A stretch of DNA of 64,000 nt from Xanthostigma xanthostigma (GCA_963575645.1 OY754469.1:36786753-36850752); one strand, 5' to 3'. Counted from the stretch's first letter, positions 46,756 through 59,171 are shown. The notes: generated from the letters alone by a model not told the origin. A program made the numbers and translations.

Positions 46756-49700
46756 TCAAAATTCTTGAGGTAGGTTTTCTGTTGGCAACGGGGATATTTT
46801 AATCACCGGCCGCCTGACGAGTCCTTGAGCTGTTCGTGCGGTTACGATCCGAACAATGCCGTCGTCTCCAGGATGAACGTCTACGATGCGTCCCAGATGC
46901 CATTTGGTTGGAGGTAAATGATCATCATGGATGATAACCATAGTGCCAGGCTCGATATTTGGTTTTGTCTTCAACCATTTTGGAAGTTGTTGAAGCGATG
47001 ATAGATATTCTTTTTTCCAACGATCCCAGAAATTCTGTAGATGTTGCTGTATACGCTGCCATCGAGACAGCCGGTTTTCTTTTTTTGTTTCAACATTGGG
47101 CTCCAAAAGGGCGCTGAGTGAGTCGCCCATATGGAAATGATCAGGATTTGAGGCGTTCAAGTCAAAGGGATTGTCGGATATTGGAGTTATGGGTCGCGAA
47201 TTCAAACATGCCTCAATCTGATTAAGAAGTGTATACATTTTTTCAAACGTAAACAATGCATTCTTTGTTACTCGACGTAAATGATACTTAGATGAAATAA
47301 AATGCCAGGAAATTGAACTGTTAAATATAAGGTTTGAAATTATTGAATTTACAAAGTTCATACCGTTGTATGAATATAGATTTCTGCATTTATCACGATG
47401 TCCAATGAAACGTCGAAGAGCACTAATAAAAGTGTATATTGTGCTTAAGTCGCTCACCAACACTATTTGGGCAGCCTTTGTAGCTAAACATATGAATATG
47501 GCTATGTAGGCCTTAATAGATATCTTTTTATGCAATTTATCATTATTGAATGAATGCACGAAACCACAGTAGTCCACAGCAGTATTACAAAATAACCGTG
47601 CGGGTTCTAATCTCTGCGGGAACAAATTTGGATTTAACATTTTTGATTTGGCTCTTGAACGCGTCACGCATTTATTAATGACATTTTTAATATTACGATT
47701 CGCGTTTTTAAGCCAATAAGTTAATTGACATTGAACTTGAAATGAAGCATCGAAAACGACATTAAGTTTATGAATGTCACCATCGACCTTCGCGACTGGA
47801 TGATGTGACAAGTAGTATTGAACACTTGAAAGACTGTGATTATCAAAAATTTTCATGTGCCCAAAATCGAGATAATTGCGCATAAATTTAATGTAATCTG
47901 TTTTCAATTGCGGATCGTTGTTTAGGCGTCTTTCTAACAGCATGACACGTGATCGTGAATCACCTAAATTATCTAGATTTTCTCGAAAGGGTAAATGCAA
48001 TAAAAAGTCACCGTTGTCGTGACGCTTGAAATGATCTGTAAAATGTTGTGACCAAGATGAAGCCATGGAGCTGTTCTCTACCTCCCAAAATCTAGATAAC
48101 TGGTCATCTGTTACGACTGATGAATGCATGCATAAGACGGCGCTATCACTGTTTGTAATATTCGTTATTTTGGGTCGCCCTGAGATAATCCACCCTAATT
48201 TTGATTCACATACGAACAATGCATCGTGGCCTGAAATCTGTTGTTTTTCTCTACCAAGTATCTCCCAAAAGATATCGGCGCCTAAGAGTATATCTATTTT
48301 GTTGGGTGTTTTAAACTGAGGGTCGGCCAAATGATAATTTGCGGACACATTAATATGGCTAACATTTAATTTATGATGTGGTAAATTGTGAGTTATTTTC
48401 GACAAAACTAAACATTGTACATGCGCGACAAAGTTAGTATTACGCGACCAAATACAAATCATGACAGACGATTCAATTTTTGATTGTGATTGACCGATGC
48501 CTGTAATTGGCATGTTGATCTTTTGGCGTCGCAGACCTAAACGTTGGCAAAAGGTTTCGGTGATAAACGAGGATTGCGAACCTGAATCGAGTAAAACGCG
48601 AGCGGTATGTGGCAAGTTACGTATATCTAACACGTCGACAAGAGCCGTTGCGAGAATTGTCGTTGACGTGTTTGATACATGATTACAACTATCCGAAGTT
48701 GCGATTGGCATTGTTTTCAACGGAGTTTGTGGGATATCGGAGCTAGCACTCAACTGCGGGGATGAACTTGACGACGAAGCTTCGATATGTAATATCGTGT
48801 TGTGCCTTTCATTACACATACGACAAGTACCCGAAGTACATTTGTTTAAAAAATGACCAGAATTGAGACAATTTAAACAAAGTTTCAGAGTTTTGACATG
48901 AGATATTCTCTGCGGTACAGGCAATTCGAGAAATTCGCGACAACTATATAATAAATGAGATTCCTTGCAAAACGAACAAATTATTTGTGAAGTAACGTGC
49001 GATGCTATCGGTTTATTTGGTTTATTTCGAGTATTACCGTCAATCTGTGTTTGAGTCAAAGCTTCTAAAATGCAACAGCGTTGCGTAATAAAGTTGAGTA
49101 AATTTAAAAGAGTTGGTAAATTGTTGTTAAACTGTGATTGACTGTGAGTTTCCCATTCCCGGTTTGTCACATTATCTAGTTTCCCGGTTACTAAATGAAT
49201 TATCAAAATATCCCAATGTTCAGTTGGAAGCTGTAACGCATTCAAGGCCCGAATAATTTTATTTAATTCGTCAGATAGGTTACGTAAAGCTATTGCGGAT
49301 TCATTTTGAACAGGGGCAATATTAAAAAGTGCCTTAATATATTTTTGTACAATGACGCGTTTATTTTGGTAACGATTATTTAGCAATTCCCAGGCCGTTT
49401 TGTAATTAGCTGCGGACGTTTCGAGAGACTGAATTAAGTTGAATGCTTCACCCTTTAAAGATGAGCGTAAATAATGTAATTTCTGTATGTCAGATAAGCT
49501 GTCATCAGAGTCAATGAGCGAATTAAACGTATCGTGAAAAGTAAGCCAATTTTCATATGAGCCATCGAACGGCGCAATCTGAATTGTAGGTAGCTTAACG
49601 CGTGATGTGCGACTAACTTGAGATTGATTAAGAGACGTAGACGCCTCGTGAGCTTGCATGAAATTTTGAACAGCCGAGACTAAATCAAAATAGGAACCTT

Positions 49701-49932
49701 CAAACGATTCCCGTTCTTGTGATTGAGTTGCCGATGAATCTATGATTTCAATTTGTGATTGAACAGTATCAAAATCATTCCATGATGTTTCAAATTTCTC
49801 TAAACGTAATCGTAACTGTATGATATCACTAGCTGAATCATCAAAACCTTGATAGAAATTTCGTAGACGTGTTAACCGTGCTTTAATCTGACCACGTTTG
49901 GCAATAAATTGAGCAAGTTCAGTTTCCGACAT
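46756..49932 (-). CDS. BEL/Pao Gag-protease-integrase remnant polyprotein
   Basis: Uninterrupted 1058-codon ORF on the minus strand, starting MSETELAQFIAKRG. Residues 113-250 are the DUF1759 Gag region (PTIQIAPFDGSYENWLTFHD). 319-372 hold Cys/His knuckles (CLNCLNSGHFLNKC). 446-580 are the Pao aspartic protease (LLDSGSQSSF, catalytic Asp 449 or so; ILLGADIFW). 700-730 are the first residues of reverse transcriptase (HHPVAK, VVFDASF), then the sequence jumps to the integrase at about 741. RT catalytic motif and RNase H are absent. Integrase keeps AVDYCG, but has SYNG in place of SDNG (Tyr 855) and lacks the block with the third catalytic Glu. The C-terminal DUF5641 (WDRWKKEYLSSLQ, to 1058) is complete. 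About 60% of the usual 1,700-1,800 residues. Confidence 0.93.
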   Translation of the reverse strand: MSETELAQFIAKRGQIKARLTRLRNFYQGFDDSASDIIQLRLRLEKFETSWNDFDTVQSQIEIIDSSATQSQERESFEGSYFDLVSAVQNFMQAHEASTSLNQSQVSRTSRVKLPTIQIAPFDGSYENWLTFHDTFNSLIDSDDSLSDIQKLHYLRSSLKGEAFNLIQSLETSAANYKTAWELLNNRYQNKRVIVQKYIKALFNIAPVQNESAIALRNLSDELNKIIRALNALQLPTEHWDILIIHLVTGKLDNVTNREWETHSQSQFNNNLPTLLNLLNFITQRCCILEALTQTQIDGNTRNKPNKPIASHVTSQIICSFCKESHLLYSCREFLELPVPQRISHVKTLKLCLNCLNSGHFLNKCTSGTCRMCNERHNTILHIEASSSSSSPQLSASSDIPQTPLKTMPIATSDSCNHVSNTSTTILATALVDVLDIRNLPHTARVLLDSGSQSSFITETFCQRLGLRRQKINMPITGIGQSQSKIESSVMICIWSRNTNFVAHVQCLVLSKITHNLPHHKLNVSHINVSANYHLADPQFKTPNKIDILLGADIFWEILGREKQQISGHDALFVCESKLGWIISGRPKITNITNSDSAVLCMHSSVVTDDQLSRFWEVENSSMASSWSQHFTDHFKRHDNGDFLLHLPFRENLDNLGDSRSRVMLLERRLNNDPQLKTDYIKFMRNYLDFGHMKIFDNHSLSSVQYYLSHHPVAKVDGDIHKLNVVFDASFQVQCQLTYWLKNANRNIKNVINKCVTRSRAKSKMLNPNLFPQRLEPARLFCNTAVDYCGFVHSFNNDKLHKKISIKAYIAIFICLATKAAQIVLVSDLSTIYTFISALRRFIGHRDKCRNLYSYNGMNFVNSIISNLIFNSSISWHFISSKYHLRRVTKNALFTFEKMYTLLNQIEACLNSRPITPISDNPFDLNASNPDHFHMGDSLSALLEPNVETKKENRLSRWQRIQQHLQNFWDRWKKEYLSSLQQLPKWLKTKPNIEPGTMVIIHDDHLPPTKWHLGRIVDVHPGDDGIVRIVTARTAQGLVRRPVIKISPLPTENLPQEF

Positions 49933-50214
49933 TTTAATGCAAATTATTATCGATTTAAATATTGGACAAAAATACTGATGTATGATTTATCAAACCGAAA
50001 ATGTATACACTGTAACTCTTACACGTATATGTAAACGATTTGCTTGTTTGAATTCGTAGTAATACTTGGTATTATTAGGTATATTAAGCGAAAAGACAAA
50101 AAATAAGGAAAATAATGAAAGGCTAAGGAAATATGAGCACTCACCATGTAAATCTTGACTTCAATATCAGCATTGAATAGTTTATGTGGTAAAGTTGTTC
50201 CATAAACCAAGCCT

Positions 50215-50232
50215 TCCCTGGTTTCGGCACCA
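50215..50232 (-). other. Primer-binding site of the BEL element
   Basis: TGGTGCCGAAACCAGGGA on the minus strand, five nt inside the 5' LTR; starts TGG, complementary to a tRNA CCA end. The tRNA is not identified. Confidence 0.75.
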
Positions 50233-50237
50233 AAAAA

Positions 50238-50433
50238 TGTTGTAGGTTTTTGCAAAAAAAAGAACGACCTTCTTTTCAAAACGTTTTTAATACAATCTCA
50301 TTTCAACCAAAAAAATACAATAATTTTATATTAACAGAAAGAATTTGTTACTTAATAAATGAACAATTATGCAACATACAAAATTGAATTTAAGACAGTC
50401 TCTGTTACAAATAAGAGGCTTTTACATTCAACA
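50238..50433 (-). repeat. BEL element 5' LTR (right on the plus strand)
   Basis: 196 bp, identical by eye to 46533-46728; on the minus strand it precedes the primer-binding site. Confidence 0.95.
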
Positions 50434-51245
50434 GCTGTTAAGTGCTCGCTTCACACGAGACTACTTTTCAAGCTTGTTTTGTGGATACATCTGGTGCCAG
50501 CCCGCAGTGATGTTATTTCTAGCTTCGTAGGAGCCTAGGGCGGCTAATATTGCAAATCCGCCACTGCAGTGCTAGGTTCAAAGCGTGCTATTGTGCTGGC
50601 TTTCGCGATGGATTTTATGTATTGCTTTCAAATTTTATTATACAATAACAATTGCAAATTATTTTATTTTACTATAAAATGTATAAATTTCATTGAGTAA
50701 CGTTGGACAATAACACAAAATAATTTTAGTTAGTCTGCCAACAAATTAATTCTTTCCGTCAAAATATTATCTATTAAATTCAACAATAAAATTTTACTAG
50801 CGTTGTCCGGTAAACTTTTGTACGGGGGAAGGGGGGAGCGGTAACATGACCATTTGGATCTATATAGTTTTATTAAAAATTTATACAGTGAAACATTATT
50901 TAAAAGACATTGCGATATAATCACAGCTGAACCCACTCGATTTTTGCTCTTCCCATAATTTCTACCTACTGTAGTAGAGAAATACTGAGACCGAAAAAAA
51001 CTTTTCGGAATTTTAATAGATTTTCACGTTTTAATATTCGAGAAAGTGTTTAACACCATTTCCCCCTGTCAATATCGTAAAAATATATTTACTAAGGTAG
51101 TGATGCATATCATAAATTCAAAATTTCAGGAGTGAATCATCAAATTTACACTATAATGTAAGCGGCATCTTTTTATGCATTGTTTCAATGCTTTGCCGCG
51201 CCATTAAGCGAACCGTACAAACTCTGTAAATTTTAAGATACCTTA

Positions 51246-51693
51246 AGGCCGCTGCACACGAGGCTGGATTTTCTGCTAGATTCCTTGCTAGATTTGACTA
51301 CTACTTTTCTAGCGCTGTTTTTCTTAATTGTTTTTATGTGCTCGCTTCACACGAGACGTCTTTTCAAGTTTGTTTTGTGAATGGATCTTGTGCGCGCGCA
51401 GTGACAGTTCAAATATAAACACAGAGCAAAACGTGTCTGTTGTCTGACCCAGAGCAGAATGACTGAATGACGTCATGTTGGTTTGTGGGCGTTTGTTCAT
51501 GTCGCCCGCGTGACAAGATACCGTTTCCTGATTGCTTCTTGCTCAGAGCAAGCAGAAGACCTAGCAAGAAAAATAGCCCCCGTTCTATTTTTAAAATCTA
51601 TTTTGTGAGCTAGCAGGTGAGCCTGCAGTGACGTCTTTTCCAGCCTCGTACCCGGCCTGCCGGTCAGCATAAGTCCAAGCAGTGCAGCGGCCT
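51246..51693. mobile_element. TIR MITE family 2, copy 3
   Basis: Perfect TTA duplication (51243-51245, 51694-51696); ends AGGCCGCTGCACACGAGG and inverted AGGCCGCTGCACTGCTTG. 448 bp, non-coding. The 3-bp TTA duplication suggests PIF/Harbinger. Confidence 0.8.
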
Positions 51694-52403
51694 TTACTTT
51701 GTATAACAAACATTTCCCGGTTTCTTAAATTATCGTGTATATAGAAAGACAAAAGCTATTTTAAAATTATGAAAAGCTTTGTGCTATTTTCTGTTGCATA
51801 AAGCTTAAAGATATTACAGATCTATTTAAATTTAATTTTGTTTCAAAGAAGTTATAAAAAAAGTTTTTTCTTAAAATTCCACTGCACTGTAATTGTAGTT
51901 AATTTGTAGTAAAAACTTTTAATTAAATGTAGGAATTCAGTTATTACTATTAACCATACGCTCAATTTTTTCCCCGGATCCGTTTTTTTTATTTTGCAAG
52001 CGCGACTCGTCAACAAGGCATTTATTTTTAAGATTATGCTACTCCAAGTATGAATTTCAGTACGGGTGAAGTCATGCGACACAAGTGTCATATTTATAGT
52101 AACTAATAATGTAGCAAGTCATGAAGACAACAAAAAATTACCAGTTGAATGGATGTCAAAAGTTATTGTAATATCATAATATTGTCATATGCCTGTATTT
52201 TTTAATCACAAAACTATAAAACTTGGAAACTGACCTCATATACACGGCGTTATATGGGAGACAGGCAAAATCAATGTATAAGAATCTGTTAGAGATTCGT
52301 CGGCATTTAGCACAGAAAAGAATCTCTAACGAGATTCTTCGATGATTATTATTTATTCAACTATAATATGGAAAAACATTGATAATATAATCATCGACAT
52401 AAT

Positions 52404-52888
52404 AATCTCTCGACAGACTCGATTTAAACGAAATTTGGTCTACATGTTGGAATCCACCATCGCACGAAGCCTATTTAAAATTGACTAAATCGGGCCATTT
52501 TAAGGGTGGGTTTTAGGGGTTGAAAAGTTTTTTTACACCCAAAAATACCGAAAAAATTCTCAGAATTGTTTCAAATTTGAAATTTAAGCCTTCAGTAATT
52601 ATTAAAATGTACTGCTAAAATTAAAAAAAAAAACTTACAAATTTTATGAAAACACAAGTTTACTGATATGGATTTACATACTGAAGGGTATATATAATTT
52701 GATACAGATGTTGAATTGATATGTAGTATTGAAATTAAGTAAAAAAAATATTTCAAGGGGTGTATTAAGGGGTAATTTTTTTTATTTTGTTCAAAAACAA
52801 AGATAAGTTCATACAATAGAGCCACACTGCCTATAAAAGCAAATACACTATATTGTTGGCAGGGTTTGGCACTGCGACCCGAGTTTTT
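52404..52888. mobile_element. Unclassified element, copy 2
   Basis: Repeats most of 45340-45842 in the same order (AACGAAATTTGGTCTACAT, GTTGAATTGATATGTAG, GGCACTGCGACCCGAG) but without the TA tract. Confidence 0.65.
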
Positions 52889-54175
52889 AGTATCTGTAAC
52901 CACTAATGTGACACATTGTGCCGCGGAACGTCATAATGGTCGATCAAGATGTTGATCAGTCTCGTTTTGGCTCCAAAAATTGAATGTCTTCGTTGAAATT
53001 AAAGAAATAATTCTTTCAACATTTTAAAACACTATCATTATCAGTATTTTTGTCAGACAGAAAACTTAACCTAATTGGGCAATTAAAACTTGTCTGTCAG
53101 TGGAAGTAACGCCACTGGTTTTATTATAATTCAAACAGTTTTGAATAAGAAAACTTTAGAAGTTATTATTTGCTTCCAGAAAATGTATGTATATGAAAGT
53201 TTGAAAACGGTCGTCATTATAAAAAAGTTTTATTAATTCTACTTCTTTATTATTCTTTTAAATAATATCCACTCTAATAAAAACACTCGCATTTCCTGTT
53301 TTCTAATTTAGAGTTTTTTAAGGAACTTAATTTATTTTTTCTGTCGACCGTTAAAATTTGGTATTGTCCAATTTTTCACTGATTATTATTGAATAGATTC
53401 ATGCGGGAAAATATTTTTTGCACGACGCCCTGTAAAATTGCTGCTTTTCATGCTTGTATAGCGGTAGTAAAATGACTCATTTCACACTAGTGAGCAAAGT
53501 AAAAGAAATGCGATGAATCAATTTTATCTTCCGTGCCGAAAGAAGTTTAACTTTAAAAATGTATTAATTATCCAACTTAATTGCTTGCTTTGGGGATTCG
53601 AATTCCAAACTTTTAACTAATTCAAGCATAAAAAAGAAGCCAAAAAGAGTACGGCGTAATTCTAATAATTTATTTACTTTAAATTATATTTTTGTAAAAA
53701 AAGAAAATTTCTCATATTAGTATGTACTTTGATCCTCTGTAATTTTTTTAACGTAAAGCTAAAATCACAAGAAATAAATCAAACAGAGATACAAATTTAT
53801 ATAACGACGAGGAAAGAAGTCAAATAAAAGCTAATGGATTCAGAGATAGAGGCGATTACGAATTTGCAAAACACTTCAAAATCAATATGCAGTAAGTACA
53901 GGCCTTCTGTTATCTATTATACCAGGACCAGAGTTTCCGAAAACGCAAGATTTCCGGAAAAGTCCCGTGCTTGGAAATGTCTTCTATCCCGAAAATGCAT
54001 AATTTTATCGAAATCTTGTTCCGACAGATTATACATTCAGATGCAAAAAAAAAACGATCTACATACTTAAAATTTTAAGGTTTCAAGCTTGATAACTTTT
54101 TTATTTTTGGTAGATTTTTGGTGATTTTTTAAAGAACTGTAGACATTATTATTGCGGTTTTAACATGCCTGTACG

Positions 54176-54735
54176 GACCCCACACAAACCTTATGGGATT
54201 CAGTTCTCGATTAAACTGATGGAAAATTATTTTATTTTATAATTTAAAGGTCACTAAGAAAAAGTGTTCATGGGCACATAAAAGCCAATAGATTTTTAGC
54301 TACATATAATATATTTGTTAAGCGAGATTTTAGCTATCGGGAAATCCATTGAATTCACAAACATGCTCCATGTTTGACTTTTGTGATTTTTTTAGAAATA
54401 GAAAAATATCGACTATTTTTTTATTTCTATTTCTAAAAAAAAGCACAAAAGGTAATGTTGGAAGGTGTCATCCTCTATAAAATAATAATGTCATATTCGG
54501 ATTCAGCGCACTCGAAAACATATTTCTAGCGCTTAGGATTTTTAAGATTGCGAATTCAATGAATATGCCTATATCTAAAATCTCGCTAAACATATCTGTA
54601 GCCAAAAATCTATTGGTCTTTAGGCTATGCGCCTATGGACACTTTTTCTTAGTGACCTGTAAACTATAAGATTAAACTATTTTCGATCAATTTAACCTAG
54701 AACCAAATCCCATAAGGTTTGTGCGGGATCCCTTG
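54176..54735. repeat. Foldback family 11, copy 2
   Basis: Ends ACGGACCCCACACAAACC and inverted AGGGATCCCGCACAAACC; arms as in 41857-42355. A second small hairpin (AGAAATAGAAAAATA with its complement) lies near 54395-54445. Confidence 0.7.
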
Positions 54736-55448
54736 TTAAAATATGTGAAATAATCAATTTCACTTAAAATTGTACAGACATTTTTTAATTACTTGTATTA
54801 AAACACATAGTAAACCTTCTTTTATGATAAAAATGAGAAACAGTAAAACTGCCAATAAAATTTTTGAATTAAAACAATTTCCTGTTCACATCAAATTATA
54901 ATATGTAAGTTCAACAATTTAATTTAGTTTTAGAGATTTAAAATGCAACCTCAGTGGTATTTTTATTATGTATAATTTTCCTCTTTTGGGTTCGTGTTTT
55001 TTGTTCATTCTTTTGTCTTAACATAATTTACATATAAAAACTTTAGTTAGAGCTTTTACAGCTTGTATAAATAAACTACGAGCATGGCATATACCAGGAC
55101 CGTATTGAAGTAAATTTAGAGAAATTATTTCTACCTAACACTGTGGAGTGTAGACAAAGCATGCCGCACTTTTTAAGATACCACCAGAATCATTATAACT
55201 TTGTAAAATATAAAAAATGCAATGATTTTATATCTTAACAGACGTAAATGATCATATTCCATACTATGCAATGCATTAATATCTCGAATGGCTAGGTAAT
55301 ATGCAGTGATGACACAATTCATTCCATCTGTCTATGCATTCGATTTATTATTTATAAAGAATGAATTTAGATGTCGTTCTCGATTATGACACTTGAGAGA
55401 GCACCTGCATGAAGTGCTTCATAGAACAGAGACAAATAAAAGACGTAA

Positions 55449-55867
55449 GAGTATTCGTCCCTGCAAATACCCCCTGCACCCTTCATCACAAACCGTTTCC
55501 CCTCGCCTAAAAACGGTTCTCGCTTTCCCGACGCTATGTTTAAAGCTAGAGGGTTCTGGTAAACGCCAAATGAAAGACAAAGAATCAGACTACAGATCCT
55601 TCAGGCGAATTTTTTGAAAAAAATTCCTGAAAAAACTTACAACCTTTTGAAAAAAATAATAAGTTACGTAATATTTCACACGTAGGCGAAACTGTTTTTC
55701 AAAAAATTCGCCTGAAGGATCTGTAGTCTGATACTTTGTCTTTCATTTGGCGTTTACCAGAACCTTCTAGCTTTAAAAATAGCGTCGGGAGAGCGCGAAC
55801 CGTTTTTAGGCGAGGGGAAAAGATTTGAGATGGAGGGTGCAGGGAGTATTTGCAGGGACGAATACTC
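55449..55867. mobile_element. 419-bp foldback MITE family 8, copy 2
   Basis: Same ends and same length as 31862-32280, flanked by GTAA on both sides (55445-55448, 55868-55871). Confidence 0.88.
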
Positions 55868-56273
55868 GTAAGTAATCATATTTAATAGGTACCGTGAAAT
55901 GCAGTGAGTATGCCAGCTGCCGAGAATCTGAGAGTGACACTTAAATGCAGTATTTCAAAGAGTAAAAAGAGAGTGTAGGAGGTATAATAATTTAATACTG
56001 GAGATTAGTCGTAACTCGTAGGTATAAAAATCATTCGAATGATTTTGAATAACCTCTCGAGAGATATTTTAAATAATCGAATAGGTAGTTCAGTGTTTTT
56101 CAAAGTGAAGGTCGCGACCCTCTGGTGGAGGGGGGGTCGCAAAGCCTCAGTAAAAAACGAAGTTCAAAAATATTTTTATTAAGAAAATGTTAATTAAAGG
56201 ACATTTACTGTAGAGTAATACAAATTAACAAAATTAATCGATGTCTGTTTTAGGTACTTAATTATGTATTTAA

Positions 56274-56975
56274 GGAGGTTGAGCCGTTTTACGAAGATAA
56301 TGAAAAAAATCTGATATAAAGTTTTTTTAATAGATTTTTTTATGACAAAATTTTCTGTAAACAATCCAAAATCATTAGGAGATTTATAAAGTTAAAAATT
56401 AAAAAAAAACTTTTACATGTAGTCTTATGGAAAATATGTCAACCTAGCATGCAAACGCTACATTTTAATTTTTTGCAAATAACCAAATAATGTCTGCAGT
56501 TCCGAATACTAACTATGTAAAGCATCAATGTCTTACGCATATTTTAATATTTTTTTTTAATTTAATTAGGAGACTTTTAATCAACAAAAAAAAATTATTA
56601 GATCTTAGCACTTTTCGGTTATGGACTTTTATTCTTGACAATTTTAACTGAATTTTCAATTTTTTAATGATTTAGTTTTAATTTTTATTACTTCTAATTT
56701 CTTTTTTTAATTATTTACTGCAAAAAATATGTAAAATACAGATATTTACATAAATTTATTTGTTTTAACCTAACTTTGTGCAAAAAATTCAAAAGCTAGT
56801 CCATTAAGTAAAATACTGAAATAATTAATTAATATTAAAAAAAATTATTTATTTATGCCTTTATGACAATTTATTGGTATCATCGACTTATAACCTTTTG
56901 TAAAAATGTATTATGGAAAAGTTCCCATTTAGAATTAGACTTACTTTTGATTGGGACTGAAACGCATCAACCTCC
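56274..56975. mobile_element. TIR element flanked by TTAA
   Basis: Ends GGAGGTTGAGCCGTTTTAC and inverted GGAGGTTGATGCGTTTCAG, with TTAA on both sides (56270-56273, 56976-56979). 702 bp, very AT-rich, non-coding. 56091-56160 just before it resembles the start of another hAT-like repeat (CAGTGTTTTTCAAAGTG). Confidence 0.65.
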
Positions 56976-57062
56976 TTAACCGATACGTAACTATGAAAAT
57001 AAATAAAAATGTACGGATTTGATATTTGTAATACTTACAATAAAATACAGTATACACTATAC

Positions 57063-57317
57063 CAGGGGGCGGCAACCTTTTGAGGCGGAAGAGCCAAAAG
57101 TTACAATTTATAAAATTTCCCAGTTTTTAAAGAGTCACTAAACATTTTCGTTTCAGTATTATAGTATTTGCTTATAAATATATATAGGTATAATATAATT
57201 ATAGATATAATTTATATATAGGCGATTGGACGATTTTTAAGGGTGTATATATTTTTTGCGTATGGAACTGGAGAGCCGCAACTGTACATCAAAATTGCCG
57301 CAGGTTGCCGACCCCTG
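57063..57317. mobile_element. hAT MITE, 255 bp
   Basis: Perfect 8-bp duplication CACTATAC (57055-57062, 57318-57325). Ends CAGGGGGCGGCAACC and inverted CAGGGGTCGGCAACC. Confidence 0.9.
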
Positions 57318-57857
57318 CACTATACTGATTTGGAACAGCGGAGGGTAGGGGGTCCCAAAATATTCTTTCATATTAAGTCGCGCTATGAAAAAGATTGAAA
57401 AAAACCTACTCTTTTCACTCAACCAGACCAACCCGATGTTTTTATGGTGTAGGTTGCGGGTATATTTTTTAAGCCCGGCACCTACGCCATATTATGCCGA
57501 CTCTGTTGCCGCGGTAGGTTGGTGAAAACAAAAGAGTGTAGAAATGCACTCTGCGGTTGTGCGGCACATTGTACACGGAATATGCAGTGTTGTTCATTAA
57601 ACATAAGCGTTGCGCCTGCAGCGTGTCGGAATGCACACAGACAGACAGACAGACAGAAGGAAGGAATGGCGACAGACGCTCGCGGCCCGTTCACTCAGGG
57701 CTTAATAACGATCGCACGAATCGCTTCAAATTGATTAATTTGTCAATGGCTTTCACATTACGCTTCAATCAAATGTGTGCAGTGGATTTGCATTACAATG
57801 TTTAAGAAATATTATACAAATAGATTGCTATAGTTTGCTATTATGAAATACTAATTA

Positions 57858-58832
57858 CAGGGTGGCCACAGAAAAATTATTTTAAATTTCCCTGATAATT
57901 ACAGGTTTTCCAGGAAATTTATTATAATGTAGCAAGTTTTCTTACATTAACTCTGTCTCTCTCTCTCTTTTTTGTAATATTGTTAAAATTAGTTTTCCTT
58001 AGCTACGCTGGAAAAATGAATGTTGTTATTATTTTGGAAAAATTTAATTGAATAATTTCTTCTAAAATATTACATTAACTCTCTCTCTCTCTCTTTTGTA
58101 ATATTGTCAAAATTAGATTTCCTTATAGACGGAGAGCTGGCAGAGAAAATGGGTGACTCGGTGCAGAGCTGAAAATTTGCAGAATAATAGGAGATAGTAC
58201 AAGTAAGTAGGGAAAAAATTGCGAGACGGCTAGGCGAAAGATAAAGAGCCGCCAGAAGGCGCTAATGTTGCGAAAAATCAGTGCACTTTTGATACTTATT
58301 CTGTTATTCAGAACTATAGATCATATATTATTATATATCTATTATATAGTTATAAGGGCATACTGAAAATTCAAACATGATATAATAAATACATTCGACA
58401 AATATTCAAAATTATTAATGTCATTTTGATAGAAATAAAATTAAATAAATTAATAAAATTACGTTGTTATAACAACGTAATTTTATTAATTTATTTAATT
58501 TTATCTATTAAATTAATGATGGCTCAGTAAAACTTCTTTTTACTGTACGATCATATCGATAGTAAAAAACCAAAGGTTACTTTTTACTTAATCGCCGATA
58601 TCTCAGCGATAAATAGTCGGTAAGCAAACAAAAAACTACCAAATAAACACCCGACTCCAGATATTCATAAATCTTGGAAAAACAATTTTCGAGTCTGAAG
58701 GCAGTTTTAAAACAACAAAAAATTTTCAAAACTAAAAATTGTAAACTCCAAAATGCTATTTTTCCCTGACACTTTGTAAAATTCCCAGATAATTTCAGGT
58801 TTTTCATGTTTTTCAGGTCTGTGGCCACGCTA
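57858..58832. mobile_element. TIR element (GTGGCCAC ends)
   Basis: Ends CAGGGTGGCCACAG and inverted TAGCGTGGCCACAGAC, with TTTCCCTGATAATTAC-like inner repeats. Contains CTCTCT tracts, a duplicated TTTTGTAATATTGT segment (about 57970 and 58097) and the 70-bp palindrome 58435-58504. Target duplication not resolved. Confidence 0.65.
58435..58504. repeat. Perfect 70-bp palindrome with no spacer
   Basis: Two 35-nt arms (58435-58469, 58470-58504) meet at ACGTTGTTATAACAACGT with no spacer and no mismatch. Confidence 0.92.
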
Positions 58833-59171
58833 TAATTATGCCAACAATGTCACTATCGCGGAGACTGAGTTATCATTTACTCTAAAGTATCATATCTAAA
58901 CAATCAACTTGTTTGCAACATTAATACGCGTCTGGACTTGAGTTCAACATTGTTGAAATGTTGGAAATTGTGTAAGCAATTTAGCAACACGAAATACTAA
59001 ATTTTAAATTATTGCCTGTATTTTTTTATCAATATATACATTACCAAATTTATTTCAGATTGTCGAATTAATACGTTAGAAATAAATATACGGCGGGGCA
59101 AACAATTTTCGCAGCTTTTAATTTTTTTCTTTAACAAAAAAAAAGATCAGATAATTATTAAAAAAAAATAT

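Larger units (their letters stand above)
46533..50433 (-). mobile_element. BEL/Pao retrotransposon, internally deleted
   Basis: 3,901 bp on the minus strand with two LTRs of 196 bp that I read as identical, and a 5-bp duplication GCTGT (46528-46532, 50434-50438). It has a primer-binding site, one 1058-codon ORF and a G-rich polypurine tract, but reverse transcriptase and RNase H are deleted. The intact LTRs indicate a recent insertion, probably driven by enzymes of another copy. Confidence 0.95.
46444..50545. mobile_element. TIR MITE family 2, copy 2, split by the BEL element
   Basis: Left part 46444-46532 (AGGCCGCTGTACACGAGGC) and right part 50434-50545 together form a copy like 5291-5704 and 51246-51693. 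The BEL element was inserted with 5-bp GCTGT duplication. A further fragment of the family is at 46372-46440. Confidence 0.7.

Noticed and set aside
57480-57810. CpG-richer stretch with open frames on three frames, possible 5' exon or promoter
   Set aside because: No start-splice structure or dipeptidase similarity; includes an AGAC microsatellite.
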